This document shows, piece by piece, positions 6,705 to 14,663 of a stretch of DNA of 20,079 nt. The notes under the pieces were generated by a model. That model had not been told where the DNA came from and did no database searches. It was given only the letters and a program-made list of their open reading frames with translations. Within the stretch, counting starts at the first letter, position 1; the number at the start of each line of letters is the position of its first letter. Made by a program: the position numbers and the translations under genes. This DNA comes from CALJGI01 sp047618115 (GTDB taxonomy: Bacteria; Pseudomonadota; Gammaproteobacteria; Pseudomonadales; Halieaceae), in the NCBI GenBank assembly GCA_047618115.1, contig JBLHKV010000037.1:1-20079 (forward strand), in the 5' to 3' direction.

Positions 6705-8194
6705 ATAAAATAGCCATAATTGTAGGCGTGCTGCTGATTGCCGGCGGATACTTCGCTGGAGAGAAGGCGGGCAGTGAAAAGGTGCCGGTCATCAATCTCG
6801 AACAACACGCCGGCGTTGAATTCAAGTCGCCAGCGGAAGGTGAGGCAACTATGACAGGGTCGGTGCAGCGAACCCAGGGAACGATTATCGTTGTCAATGC
6901 CGGAGAGTCTATTCAGGCGGCCGTTCAGCGCGCGGTGCCGGGCGACACCATTCGTGTCATGCCGGGTACCTACAAAGAAACGATATACATCGACAAGGAT
7001 GATATTGCACTTAGCGGGGTGGTAGTGAAGGGCGAGTGGCCCATCCTCGAAGGCGAGCATCTACGCAACGACGCTATTCTGTATTCTGGGAACGGCGTTA
7101 TCGTAGAAAATTTCTGGATTACCCATTACAAGGGCAATGGGATAATGGGTCAGGCTGGTAACAATTACATTATTCGAAATAATGTTGTTGTCGACACTGG
7201 GGTGTACGGGATTTTCCCACAGTATGGTAAGAACGGTTTGATAGAGCACAACGTCTTGTCGGGCATCGAGGATGCCGCAATCTACGTCGGTATGTGCGAT
7301 AACGTGGACGTACGTCACAATGAGGTATTCGATAGTGTGGCTGGTATTGAGATCGAAAACAGCCGACACGCCATCGTTGAATACAACTATGTTCACGATA
7401 ATACCGGCGGGATTTTAGCCTTTATCACTCCGGGTCTACCCATTAAGACGTCTGAAGATATCATTATTCGCGGCAATTTCGTGGTGAACAACAACACGCC
7501 TAATTTTGGTGCTCCCGGATCGATTGTCGCGGGTATTCCCAAGGGTACCGGTATCCTGATAATGGCTGCAGATGATGTGGTTATTGAAAATAATATAATT
7601 ACCGGTCACGACGGCATCCCGATTACGATTACCGACTTTACCCTGGCGCGTTCGGCGAATGACCCGGATTCGGAGCCCAACCCAAATAGAGTCGTTATTC
7701 TCGATAATATTATTTTTAATAACGGTCTGGATCCGGATCCAATGGTACGTAGCGCGTTGCTCGCGAATATGACTACGAGCGTTCCCGATATCGTCGATAC
7801 CGTTGGTATGGATGATGGCTGTGTGTTGCACCCCGAACGTTACACAACACTGGGATTGGAAAAGTACGGAGTCTGTGAAATATCGACCACAGAAAACATT
7901 ACAACCTACACATTGGCAGAGCCGGTACCCGCAAGGAGTATGGATGAAATTGACCTTGGCAAGACGGTATATTATGCCGTTTGTGCCGGGTGTCATTCTT
8001 ATAGCGCCAGGATGGTCGGCCCGCCGACGTTGGTCATCCAGGCCTTGTACCTGGATAACCCCGAGGGGATATTTGACTATATTTCTGCACCGACCAAGAA
8101 ACGCGATGACTACCCGGAAATGCCGCCTCAGTCATATTTGAGCGATGAAAAGCGAATGGCGGCCGCGGAATATATGCTCAAAGTTAAAAAATAA
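6701..8194 (+). CDS. exported right-handed beta-helix protein fused to a c-type cytochrome domain
   Basis: This 497-residue protein begins with GTG, overlapping the upstream stop by four bases. Residues 1-20 form a signal or anchor segment (IAIIVGVLLIAGGYFAG) and a linker runs to about 60. Residues 62-345 are a right-handed parallel beta-helix of the NosD/PbH1 type: it opens with AGESIQAAVQRAVPGDTI and GTYKETIYI, then repeats of the form IIRNNVV, LIEHNVL, VDVRHNEV, IVEYNYV, IIIRGNFV, VVIENNII and VVILDNII. A bridge with C374 and C392 leads to a C-terminal single-heme domain (about 415-497) with CAGCH (428-432) and a YPEMPP loop whose M474 is the likely axial ligand. Beta-helix proteins bind or cut polysaccharides or bind metals; no catalytic residues of a lyase are recognisable. 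From memory, beta-helix families near TIGR03805 occur beside a diheme cytochrome family (TIGR03806), but function is unknown. Confidence 0.88.
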   Translation: MNKIAIIVGVLLIAGGYFAGEKAGSEKVPVINLEQHAGVEFKSPAEGEATMTGSVQRTQGTIIVVNAGESIQAAVQRAVPGDTIRVMPGTYKETIYIDKDDIALSGVVVKGEWPILEGEHLRNDAILYSGNGVIVENFWITHYKGNGIMGQAGNNYIIRNNVVVDTGVYGIFPQYGKNGLIEHNVLSGIEDAAIYVGMCDNVDVRHNEVFDSVAGIEIENSRHAIVEYNYVHDNTGGILAFITPGLPIKTSEDIIIRGNFVVNNNTPNFGAPGSIVAGIPKGTGILIMAADDVVIENNIITGHDGIPITITDFTLARSANDPDSEPNPNRVVILDNIIFNNGLDPDPMVRSALLANMTTSVPDIVDTVGMDDGCVLHPERYTTLGLEKYGVCEISTTENITTYTLAEPVPARSMDEIDLGKTVYYAVCAGCHSYSARMVGPPTLVIQALYLDNPEGIFDYISAPTKKRDDYPEMPPQSYLSDEKRMAAAEYMLKVKK

Positions 8195-8250
8195 TTTGGG
8201 GTATTCCGGTGTCTGAAGTTCAGTCGCTGAAATTGGAGCTTTTTTGAACC
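8195..8250. other. short intergenic gap before the SRAP gene
   Basis: These 56 bp contain an 11-bp near-palindrome, CTGAAGTTCAG (8213-8223), and a T-run just before the next start, but no stable hairpin. I see no LexA box (CTG-N10-CAG), so SOS control of the downstream gene is not supported by the sequence. The downstream gene may be read through from the cytochrome operon. Confidence 0.35.
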
Positions 8251-8931
8251 ATGTGTGGACGGTTTAACGTCATCGATAATCCCGACTTGCAGCAATTGCT
8301 GCAAGAACTGGGGATTGATCTGGGCCTCGCGACGACCACCAACATTGCCCCGACCGAAACTATTGCAGTAGTTTGTAGAGACGCCGGGTCCAACGCGCAG
8401 TTACGTGAAATGCGCTGGTGGTTGACGCCGAGTTGGGCGCCCGAAATATCCACCAAGTACTCCATGTTTAACGCAAAGAGCGAAACGCTGGCGAGTAGCA
8501 GAGCGTTTAAAGGGTCGTTTCAACGCCGTCGTGGCGTGGTCCCGGTGTCCTCATTTATCGAATGGAAAACCGAGGCAGGAGTAAAGCAACCCTACCTGAT
8601 AGCCGCCACGGATGGAGCATTGCCGCTGGCTGCCATTTGGGACAGGTGGGTCATGGAGGATCAGGAATTATTCAGTTGTGCGTTAGTTACCACGGCCGCC
8701 GCAGAGGGTTTTCGTGACGTTCATCACCGTATGCCTGTCATGCTGGATGGCGACGGCTGCAAACTGTGGCTGGATAACGCTGCGGAACTCGAAAACCTCC
8801 AATCATTATTTACCCCGACTTTGCGCCACGATTTGCGAGTTACACCAATTGATCGGCGCGTTAACAACGCCCGCAACAAGGGTTCCGAGCTTTTATTGCC
8901 AACCGGTGAGGGACGACTGGTCGATCGCTAA
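8251..8931 (+). CDS. yedK: SRAP-family protein (YedK/HMCES), abasic-site DNA-protein crosslinker
   Basis: The 226-residue product matches YedK (about 222 residues). SRAP proteins bind abasic sites in single-stranded DNA and form a protective thiazolidine crosslink through the N-terminal cysteine after removal of Met1. Visible key residues are Cys2 in MCGRFN, N74 in MFNAKSE, E104 in FIEWK and the histidine in HHRMPVML (about 158). The RWWLTPSW and RRGVVPVSSF strands are also typical. The start is fixed because the cysteine must follow the initiator methionine. It sits 56 bp behind the cytochrome operon, in the same direction. I see no functional link to its neighbours. Confidence 0.95.
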   Translation: MCGRFNVIDNPDLQQLLQELGIDLGLATTTNIAPTETIAVVCRDAGSNAQLREMRWWLTPSWAPEISTKYSMFNAKSETLASSRAFKGSFQRRRGVVPVSSFIEWKTEAGVKQPYLIAATDGALPLAAIWDRWVMEDQELFSCALVTTAAAEGFRDVHHRMPVMLDGDGCKLWLDNAAELENLQSLFTPTLRHDLRVTPIDRRVNNARNKGSELLLPTGEGRLVDR

Positions 8932-8977
8932 TATGCGTTGAGGCGAGTTATGTACGGGACCAACTGAAACCTCATTA

Positions 8978-8996
8978 CAGGCAGTTGCTTTGCCTG
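8978..8996. promoter_or_regulatory. inverted repeat, candidate operator of the RND operon
   Basis: CAGGCA (8978-8983) and TGCCTG (8991-8996) are perfect six-base arms around a seven-base centre. The repeat lies where the -35 box would be, just upstream of a consensus -10. It is a reasonable binding site for the TetR-type regulator encoded at the end of this operon. Six-base arms are common by chance, so position is the main argument. There is no T-run after it, so it does not look like a terminator. Confidence 0.4.
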
Positions 8997-9003
8997 ATTG
9001 CGT

Positions 9004-9009
9004 TATAAT
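9004..9009 (+). promoter_or_regulatory. -10 box upstream of the RND operon
   Basis: TATAAT at 9004-9009 is a perfect sigma70 -10 sequence 40 bp before the ATG at 9050. No good -35 lies at 16-18 bp (TTGCTT at 8985-8990 is only 13 bp away), so the promoter may be weak or activator-dependent. Confidence 0.4.
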
Positions 9010-9049
9010 CTACACGCTGCACATCCAACAACAGCAGCGACGGGAAGCT

Positions 9050-12000
9050 ATGACCAAACTCTCAGTTAACAATCCCGCGGCAGTCTTCGTTGCGGTTATC
9101 CTGGTCTTGCTGTTCGGACTGATCAGCCTCAGACAATTACCCATTCAATTACTGCCCGATGTCGAGCGGCCGCAGATTAGTGTCCAGACGGGATGGCGCG
9201 CAGCCGCACCTGAAGAAGTCGAAGAATCCATTGTTCAGCCCCAGGAGAGGGTGCTGAAGAATGTGCCGGGGTTGGAGAGCATGGTGAGTCATGCCAATCG
9301 TGGGGGAGGGTCCGTCGTACTCAATTTCAGGGTTGGGTGGGATATGCAGGCCGCTCTGATCGATGTGATTACTCAGCTCAATCAGGCCGAGCAGTTACCC
9401 ATAGATGCGGATGAACCATTTATTCAATCCGGCGGCAATAGTCGGGGTCAGGCTGCCTCGCTGCTGTTGTATACACTCCCCGGTAATAACACTAAAGATG
9501 TGGCTAACTACCAGGAGTTGATAGATCAGGAGGTTGAGCCGGCACTGGCTCGAGTATCAGGGGTAGCAAGAGTTAACCTGGCAGGAGAGCGCGAAAAAGA
9601 GATCAGTGTAACGATGGATGCCGAGCGGATGGCCGCTTTGGGTGTAATGGTTACGGACGTTAGTCAGACCTTGCGGCGCGCGGTTGATGTGTCGGGAGGG
9701 TTTGCCGATGTAGGGCGGCGTCGCTACACGGTTCGTTTTTTAGGACAGCGGTCGATTGCAGACCTCGGTGACCTTGTCGTGGTCTGGCGAAGCGGTGAGC
9801 CGGTTTATTTACGTGAAATTGCAGAGATCGAAGTTAAACTCAAAAAACGTACTAACTACTCCCTGCGCAACGGTTTTCCTGCCTACTACATCAGCATTGT
9901 TCCTACCTTCGATGCCAATACAGTGGAGATCCTCGATGGCGTAAACAAAGCCATCGAAGAGCTCAACCGCACCGTGTTGCACGAGCGGGGTCTGAATCTG
10001 GAATTGAGCTATGATGCCTCCCTTCACGTCAGACGAGCCATACAGTTGGTACAGGGTAATCTCCTGCTGGGGTTGTTTTTGGCCAGCTTGATATTGTTTC
10101 TGTTTTTGCGCAGCTATCGGTCGACGCTGATTATTGCCACCACTATCCCTATTTCTATACTCGTCGCCTTTATAGTATTGCGGGTTACCGGTAAGTCGTT
10201 GAATGTAATTTCCCTGGCTGGTCTCGCGTTCTCCGTCGGCCTGGTTATGGATGCAGCCATCATCGTTCAGGAAAACATCACCCGATTGCGAGCGTCCGGA
10301 CTTAACGCAATGCAGGCTACCTTGCAGGGAACCCGGGAAGTCTCCGGGGCTTTATTTTCGTCGACATTGACCAGCGTTGCGATATTTGTCCCGATATTGT
10401 TTATGCAGGGGGTGGAAGGTCAATTGTTCAAGGATCTGGCTATCACGCTTTGCGCTGCAGTCAGCGTTTCTCTAGTTACTGCGATGACCATTTTGCCCGC
10501 TGCGACTGCGCTCTGGTCGGCCGCAGAAGTTCAGGCCGATCCTTTCGCGGAGCTCTGGAAAAAAATTGCCGACCAGGCTGTGCGAATTACCGATAATAGG
10601 GTGCATCGGCTGGCGTGGGTTTTCGGGATTTTGGGAACCTGTGTTTTGCTTACCTATGTACTCATGCCCAAAATTGATTTTCTGCCAAAGGCGAAAATCG
10701 ACGCTATCCAAACCTACTGGGCGACACCACCAGGAATCAACCTGGCTACATTGGAAACGGATATCGCAGCGGAAGTGGCTCGGCGCTTGCGGCCCTACTA
10801 CGAGGGGGAGAAAGAACCAGCCATTCACGGTTACAACTTTGCCAGCTTCAACGCCACCAATACGTCATCATTTATCTATCTGAAAGACTCGAGCACCATC
10901 GAGGAAATGTTGACGCTGCTGCGCACAGAATTATTTACCGGCATTGCCGATACCCGCGCCTACATAAGCCAGTCCTCCATGCTTAACGTTAACACTGATG
11001 GTCCCGGTGGGATAAATATTGATTTGCAGGGGGCGGATATGAATCAATTGAAGGTGGTCGCCGCCAAAACTATGGAATTATTGCGAGGTTTCTGGGGCGA
11101 TGAGGGCGTGGTCTTCTCTACTCCCGATCTTGGCCAGGGAGAGGCCGAGTTGCGGTTATTTCCAAGAGAGCAACGCATCAGTCTTGCCGGCATGGACCGA
11201 CTTTCCGTAGCAAATATCGTGCGGGCATACACCGACGGACTCTATGCCGGACAGTACTTTGATGGTAATTACCGCTATGACGTATTGTTGCACGGCCCAG
11301 ACTGGTCTTCGCCGGAAGAGTTGGCTGCTTTGCCGCTGGCAACGCCGAGTGCTGGAATACAAACTATAGGCGAATTGGCCGACATCGAGCGTGGTGTGGG
11401 TCCGTCTCGATTACAACGGGTTAATGCGCGTCGGACGATCAGTATTACCCTCTTACCGCCCGATAAGGTAACAATGGAAGAGGCGATGGGTCGTATACGA
11501 TCCGAGTTAGAGCCGGTTATTAAGCCTATGCTACCGGCTGGCGCTCGTATGGGTTATCGCGGTAATGCCGATCAGCTTACCGAAGCGCTGCGCACCGTGG
11601 GTACTAATTTTGTGCTGGCCATCTTTATTCTCTTTCTGATTATGGCGGCGCTATTCAAATCCCCGCGGGACAGCTTGCTAGTCCTACTGGTGATGCCAGT
11701 GGCGATAGTCGGTGGGGTGATAGCGCTGAAGCTATTGAACCTGATTGTCTACCAATCTTTGGATCTATTGACCATGATTGGTTTTATTATTTTACTGGGG
11801 CTGGTGGTCAATAATGCTATTTTGTTGGTGGATCAGACTCGTGCAGCCCAGCGATCCGGCATGAGACTGAAAGATGCCGTTCATCAGTCTGTGCTGTATC
11901 GGGCGCGACCGATTTTCATGAGTACGTTGACGAGCTTGTTTGGTATGCTGCCGCTTATGGTAATTCCTGGTGTGGGTTCGGAAATATACCGCGGTCTGGC

Positions 12001-12136
12001 TACGGTCATTGTCGGTGGGATGGCGGTTTGTGCTGTATTTACGCTTATATTATTACCCAGCCTCTTGCGGTTGGGAGAGGGTAGGAAAGTGTCAAATGTG
12101 GATGGAAATGCGGAATTGGCTGGGGGAACAGGATGA
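9050..12136 (+). CDS. RND efflux permease (HAE-1/AcrB-like inner-membrane pump)
   Basis: From the ATG at 9050 the product has 1028 residues, the usual RND length. An in-frame TTG at 8990 is rejected because it would overlap the promoter region and add a non-membrane tail before the first helix; GGGAAG precedes the ATG. The first helix (about 10-30, AAVFVAVILVLLFGLISL) is followed by LPIQLLPDVERPQISVQT and a large periplasmic loop. Helices 2-6 follow from about residue 340, a second periplasmic loop from about 560, and helices 8-12 from about 855. The proton-relay helix reads GLVMDAAIIVQEN, with D401 kept but the second aspartate of AcrB replaced by alanine. The matching helix has GLVVNNAILLVD. 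It would trade protons for drugs, dyes or metabolites across the envelope. The next gene overlaps by four bases (ATGA). No outer-membrane channel gene is present. Confidence 0.95.
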   Translation: MTKLSVNNPAAVFVAVILVLLFGLISLRQLPIQLLPDVERPQISVQTGWRAAAPEEVEESIVQPQERVLKNVPGLESMVSHANRGGGSVVLNFRVGWDMQAALIDVITQLNQAEQLPIDADEPFIQSGGNSRGQAASLLLYTLPGNNTKDVANYQELIDQEVEPALARVSGVARVNLAGEREKEISVTMDAERMAALGVMVTDVSQTLRRAVDVSGGFADVGRRRYTVRFLGQRSIADLGDLVVVWRSGEPVYLREIAEIEVKLKKRTNYSLRNGFPAYYISIVPTFDANTVEILDGVNKAIEELNRTVLHERGLNLELSYDASLHVRRAIQLVQGNLLLGLFLASLILFLFLRSYRSTLIIATTIPISILVAFIVLRVTGKSLNVISLAGLAFSVGLVMDAAIIVQENITRLRASGLNAMQATLQGTREVSGALFSSTLTSVAIFVPILFMQGVEGQLFKDLAITLCAAVSVSLVTAMTILPAATALWSAAEVQADPFAELWKKIADQAVRITDNRVHRLAWVFGILGTCVLLTYVLMPKIDFLPKAKIDAIQTYWATPPGINLATLETDIAAEVARRLRPYYEGEKEPAIHGYNFASFNATNTSSFIYLKDSSTIEEMLTLLRTELFTGIADTRAYISQSSMLNVNTDGPGGINIDLQGADMNQLKVVAAKTMELLRGFWGDEGVVFSTPDLGQGEAELRLFPREQRISLAGMDRLSVANIVRAYTDGLYAGQYFDGNYRYDVLLHGPDWSSPEELAALPLATPSAGIQTIGELADIERGVGPSRLQRVNARRTISITLLPPDKVTMEEAMGRIRSELEPVIKPMLPAGARMGYRGNADQLTEALRTVGTNFVLAIFILFLIMAALFKSPRDSLLVLLVMPVAIVGGVIALKLLNLIVYQSLDLLTMIGFIILLGLVVNNAILLVDQTRAAQRSGMRLKDAVHQSVLYRARPIFMSTLTSLFGMLPLMVIPGVGSEIYRGLATVIVGGMAVCAVFTLILLPSLLRLGEGRKVSNVDGNAELAGGTG

Positions 12137-13185
12137 ACCTTTTCTTACGAAAGAGCGCGTTAGCGCTGTTGTTGTGGATGACGTCACTCGTGACGTTCGC
12201 TCAGGGGTCGGTCTCAGTAGTAGTGCAGCAGGTCACAGAGAAGTCGCTGCAACGTAGCGTGCCGATTTCTGGACGGGTGCACAGCCGCAATGATGCGAAT
12301 TTGAGTACTACGGTGTCCGGGCAGTTGGAATGGGTGGCGGAGCCGGGGACGCTGGTTAAACTTGGCGATATTTTGTCCCGGATGGATGAGGCGCCTATTC
12401 GTTTGCGTATGCGTGAATTGGAGAACCGGGCTGCTCGAGAGGAAGTGAATCAAAAATATCTTGAAAAAGATCTGGTACGGTTGCGCCAACTCCGAGAATC
12501 TAACAGCGCTTCGCAACGCCTTCTTGATGAGGCAGAGTCAAACCGGGATTTGTCCCGCCAGGATCTGCTCACAATCAAAACTCAAGTTCAGCAAGTTCAG
12601 GATGAACTCAGACGGTCCCGGGTGGTTGCCGGCTTTCCCGGTGTAGTGGCCAGTCGGCACCTTAGCGCAGGAGAGTATGCGCGCCCGGGTGACACGATAA
12701 TACGTTTGGTCGATGTCGGGACGTTGGAGGTGCGCTTCCAGATCCCTGTGGTCTATATAGGGCGAGTGGCTGTTGGCGATTCTATCGGTATCGAAACCAG
12801 AAAAGGCAGTCGTTACCAAGGTAAGGTACGAACCTTGATTCCCGCATTGAATGAGAACTCACAGACCTTCGAGGCTCGAATTGACCTGACATTACCAGAT
12901 AATACAACTCTGGTCGCGGGTCAGCTGTTGTCTGTCAATCTTAGTTTGTTGGGCGAGGGCAGTTCAGTGATGATCCCCCGGGATGCTGTGGTGCTTCGCG
13001 CGGAAGGTAGCTATGTATTCAGGATCGGTGCAGACGATATGGCGGAGCGCGTATTGGTAGAGTTGGGAGAGGGAGAGCGCAACTGGGTGAGCGTCACCAG
13101 CGATTTGCGCAGCGGTGATTGGGTGGCTGTTCGAGGTGTTGAACGCTTAGAGGAAGGACAAACGGTAGTTCGCACCGGGAGCTGA
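12133..13185 (+). CDS. RND periplasmic adaptor (membrane fusion protein, HlyD/AcrA-like)
   Basis: This 350-residue protein has an N-terminal signal peptide (about 1-23, ALALLLWMTSLVTFAQG), no lipobox cysteine, and the adaptor order. A first lipoyl half (SGRVHSRNDANLSTTVSGQLEWVAEPGTLVKLGD) is followed by a coiled-coil hairpin (about 85-155, ending in QVQQVQDELRRS). The second lipoyl half follows (AGFPGVVASRHLSAGEYARPGDTIIRLVD), then a beta-barrel and a membrane-proximal domain. Such proteins link the RND permease to an outer-membrane TolC-type channel. The ATG overlaps the permease stop (ATGA), so the two are co-translated. The order permease then adaptor is the reverse of the most common arrangement. 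Confidence 0.93.
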   Translation: MNLFLRKSALALLLWMTSLVTFAQGSVSVVVQQVTEKSLQRSVPISGRVHSRNDANLSTTVSGQLEWVAEPGTLVKLGDILSRMDEAPIRLRMRELENRAAREEVNQKYLEKDLVRLRQLRESNSASQRLLDEAESNRDLSRQDLLTIKTQVQQVQDELRRSRVVAGFPGVVASRHLSAGEYARPGDTIIRLVDVGTLEVRFQIPVVYIGRVAVGDSIGIETRKGSRYQGKVRTLIPALNENSQTFEARIDLTLPDNTTLVAGQLLSVNLSLLGEGSSVMIPRDAVVLRAEGSYVFRIGADDMAERVLVELGEGERNWVSVTSDLRSGDWVAVRGVERLEEGQTVVRTGS

Positions 13186-13186
13186 T

Positions 13187-13858
13187 TTGCGGCCATTGAA
13201 AAATACTAGCGTCGCCAGGACAAGCCGACAAACCACCGTAGGTGGCGCGGCGCGGCGAGAAACTATCCTCGAGGCGGTGCTCCGTGTTATCTCCCGCGAT
13301 GGTATTCGCGCCGTCAAGCATCGGGCTGTGGCATTGGAGGCTGAAGTCCCTCTGGCTGCGACAACCTACTATTTTTCTAGCCTGCAAGATCTGTTGTCCG
13401 AGGGTTTTATTCACTGGAATTTACGAATAAAGAGTGAGGTAGACCGGTTTAGTGAGGCGGCGCAAGCCGTAGTAGGTAGTGTCGATTCCGAGACGCTGCA
13501 GTCTGATCCACAAAGAAAGAAGGTCGCTGAAGCTGTCTGTGAACTTACTATCAACTATCTGATCAGGCAGGCGGGTCAGGGAAGAGACGATCGCAATATT
13601 GAGTCAGCTTTCCGTCATGAAGCGTTGAGAGATAATCGTCTTCGCGATTTGGTGGTGCAGCAGGACCAGCTGATGTTAGCGGCTATAGTTAATTTCAACC
13701 GGAAATTGAGAACTGTGGATCCTTCCGCAGACGCGGAAATCAGTCTGGCAATCTTTCTTCATCTGGAGCAACAAGCGCTGATGAGTGGTCTAGATAGCGC
13801 TCACATACGCCGGGTAGTGACTCGTCATTTCAGTCAGTTGACTGGTGTGAGTCTGTAA
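13187..13858 (+). CDS. TetR-family transcriptional regulator, likely repressor of the RND operon
   Basis: The 223-residue product has a TetR-type DNA-binding domain at about residues 22-70. RRETILEAVLRVISRDG is helix 1, AVKHRAVALEAEVPLAATTYYFSS is the helix-turn-helix, and LQDLLSEGF begins helix 4. The C-terminal ligand-binding domain is all-helical and not assignable. There is no ATG near the start. I chose TTG at 13187, one base after the adaptor stop, because GGGAG ends five bases before it; a second TTG at 13196 is less well placed. The basic N-terminal extension (about 20 residues) is longer than in many TetR proteins. Location as the last gene of the pump operon suggests autoregulation, with the inverted repeat at 8978-8996 as a candidate target. 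Its 3' end overlaps the convergent gene by 29 bp. Confidence 0.9.
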   Translation: MRPLKNTSVARTSRQTTVGGAARRETILEAVLRVISRDGIRAVKHRAVALEAEVPLAATTYYFSSLQDLLSEGFIHWNLRIKSEVDRFSEAAQAVVGSVDSETLQSDPQRKKVAEAVCELTINYLIRQAGQGRDDRNIESAFRHEALRDNRLRDLVVQQDQLMLAAIVNFNRKLRTVDPSADAEISLAIFLHLEQQALMSGLDSAHIRRVVTRHFSQLTGVSL

Positions 13859-14150
13859 CGTTTGAGGCTTCAGCTTCCTCCTCTTCGGCTTCAACTGACT
13901 CTTCGACCCCGACCTCTGGGAGCGGTATATCAGATATTTCCAGTACTGGCAGGCCGCGGTGGTTGGTCTCAACCTCTAGAATCATACCTCTCAAATCAAT
14001 GTCTCGAGAGTTGATTTCAAGCAGTGTATTCAGTGCTTCATCGCGGTGCTGGGGGCAGTAGACCCGGCCGGCGTCACGGCCGTCGGTCCAGGCTTTACTT
14101 TTGCTGTAGTAGTGTCCGGATTCATTGCTAACGACAAATCGTTGATTCAT
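13830..14150 (-). CDS. small protein of unknown function with acidic tail, 106 aa
   Basis: I do not recognise this gene. The N-terminal 70 residues look like a compact domain (RFVVSNESGHYYSKSKAWTD, a YCPQHRDEAL segment with a single cysteine, then LLEINSRDIDLRGMILEVE). The last 30 residues are very acidic (EESVEAEEEEAEAS), a probably disordered tail. No signal peptide or membrane helix is present. It follows the J-domain gene by 33 bp on the same strand and is likely the last gene of a three-gene operon. The acidic coding stretch overlaps the 3' end of the TetR gene by 29 bp. That it starts with ATG and keeps domain-like composition argues for a real gene. Confidence 0.65.
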   Translation of the reverse strand: MNQRFVVSNESGHYYSKSKAWTDGRDAGRVYCPQHRDEALNTLLEINSRDIDLRGMILEVETNHRGLPVLEISDIPLPEVGVEESVEAEEEEAEASNVTDSHQSTD

Positions 14151-14183
14151 GTTGATACAGGCCTGCTGTTCTGGTTACGGCGG

Positions 14184-14663
14184 TTAACCGAGTAATTGGT
14201 CTTTAGCCTGGTTTATTTTAGCGGCCAGATAATCGTTGCCATCTCGGTCGGGGTGCATTTTTTGTATCAATCGACGGTGTGCTGTCACGATTTCCTGTTC
14301 GCTCGCACCCTCGGCAAGTCCTAGAACTGCCAGCGCTTCGGCACGGTCCATGGCGGATTGGGGTACCGGCGGTGTTCGCTGGTCGTTGTTTTGACCCTTC
14401 CTCTGGTAAAGATGTTGCAGCACGGGGAACAGTCTCAGCAGCACGGGTAGCGATTGCCGCAGCAGAACCAAAAGCGCGGTAAGCGCGGCGCCTATCCAGT
14501 GCATGCGGCCAGTGGCGGTCAACAGGATAACGACCAGCACCAGAGCGGCCAGCCCAGCCTTTATGAATGAGGCCTTGCGTTTCTCGGGAGGTACCTTCGC
14601 CAGATATTGCCACGCCAGATAGGCCGCCAACGCGAAGGTTGCTAAGAATATTAATCGGGACAT
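14184..14663 (-). CDS. membrane-anchored J-domain protein (DnaJ-like, Pam18/TIM14-type layout)
   Basis: The 159-residue product has an N-terminal membrane segment (about 3-20), a second longer hydrophobic stretch (about 38-85, two helices) and a C-terminal J-domain (about 105-158). The J-domain has the essential HPD motif at 137-139 (IQKMHPDRDGND), preceded by ALAVLGLAEGASEQEIVTAHRRLI and followed by AAKINQAKDQLL. J-domains stimulate Hsp70 (DnaK) ATPase. A membrane helix followed by a C-terminal J-domain recalls Pam18/TIM14 and bacterial DjlA-like co-chaperones that recruit DnaK to the inner membrane. Glycine-rich and zinc-finger parts of true DnaJ are absent. The ATG has an AGG about seven bases upstream. 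A 10-bp palindrome, CGGTTAACCG, lies across its stop codon. Confidence 0.85.
   Translation of the reverse strand: MSRLIFLATFALAAYLAWQYLAKVPPEKRKASFIKAGLAALVLVVILLTATGRMHWIGAALTALLVLLRQSLPVLLRLFPVLQHLYQRKGQNNDQRTPPVPQSAMDRAEALAVLGLAEGASEQEIVTAHRRLIQKMHPDRDGNDYLAAKINQAKDQLLG

Noticed and set aside
6488..7060. 190-codon open frame on the minus strand across the end of the CCP-like gene and the start of the beta-helix gene
   Set aside because: It crosses two well-supported genes and their coupled junction on the other strand; its translation shows no recognisable domain.
7436..7996. 186-codon minus-strand open frame inside the beta-helix gene
   Set aside because: Shadow of the repetitive Asn/Ile/Val codons of the beta-helix; no family motif and no separate context.
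8195..8250. LexA/SOS box before the SRAP gene
   Set aside because: No CTG-N10-CAG pattern is present; CTGAAGTTCAG has the wrong spacing.
8990..9049. TTG start 20 codons upstream for the RND permease
   Set aside because: It would overlap the inverted repeat and the -10 region, and adds a polar tail before the first membrane helix; ATG at 9050 has a ribosome-binding site.
14181..14190. CGGTTAACCG palindrome at the end of the J-domain gene
   Set aside because: A 10-bp palindrome is expected many times in 20 kb and this one overlaps coding sequence and the stop codon.
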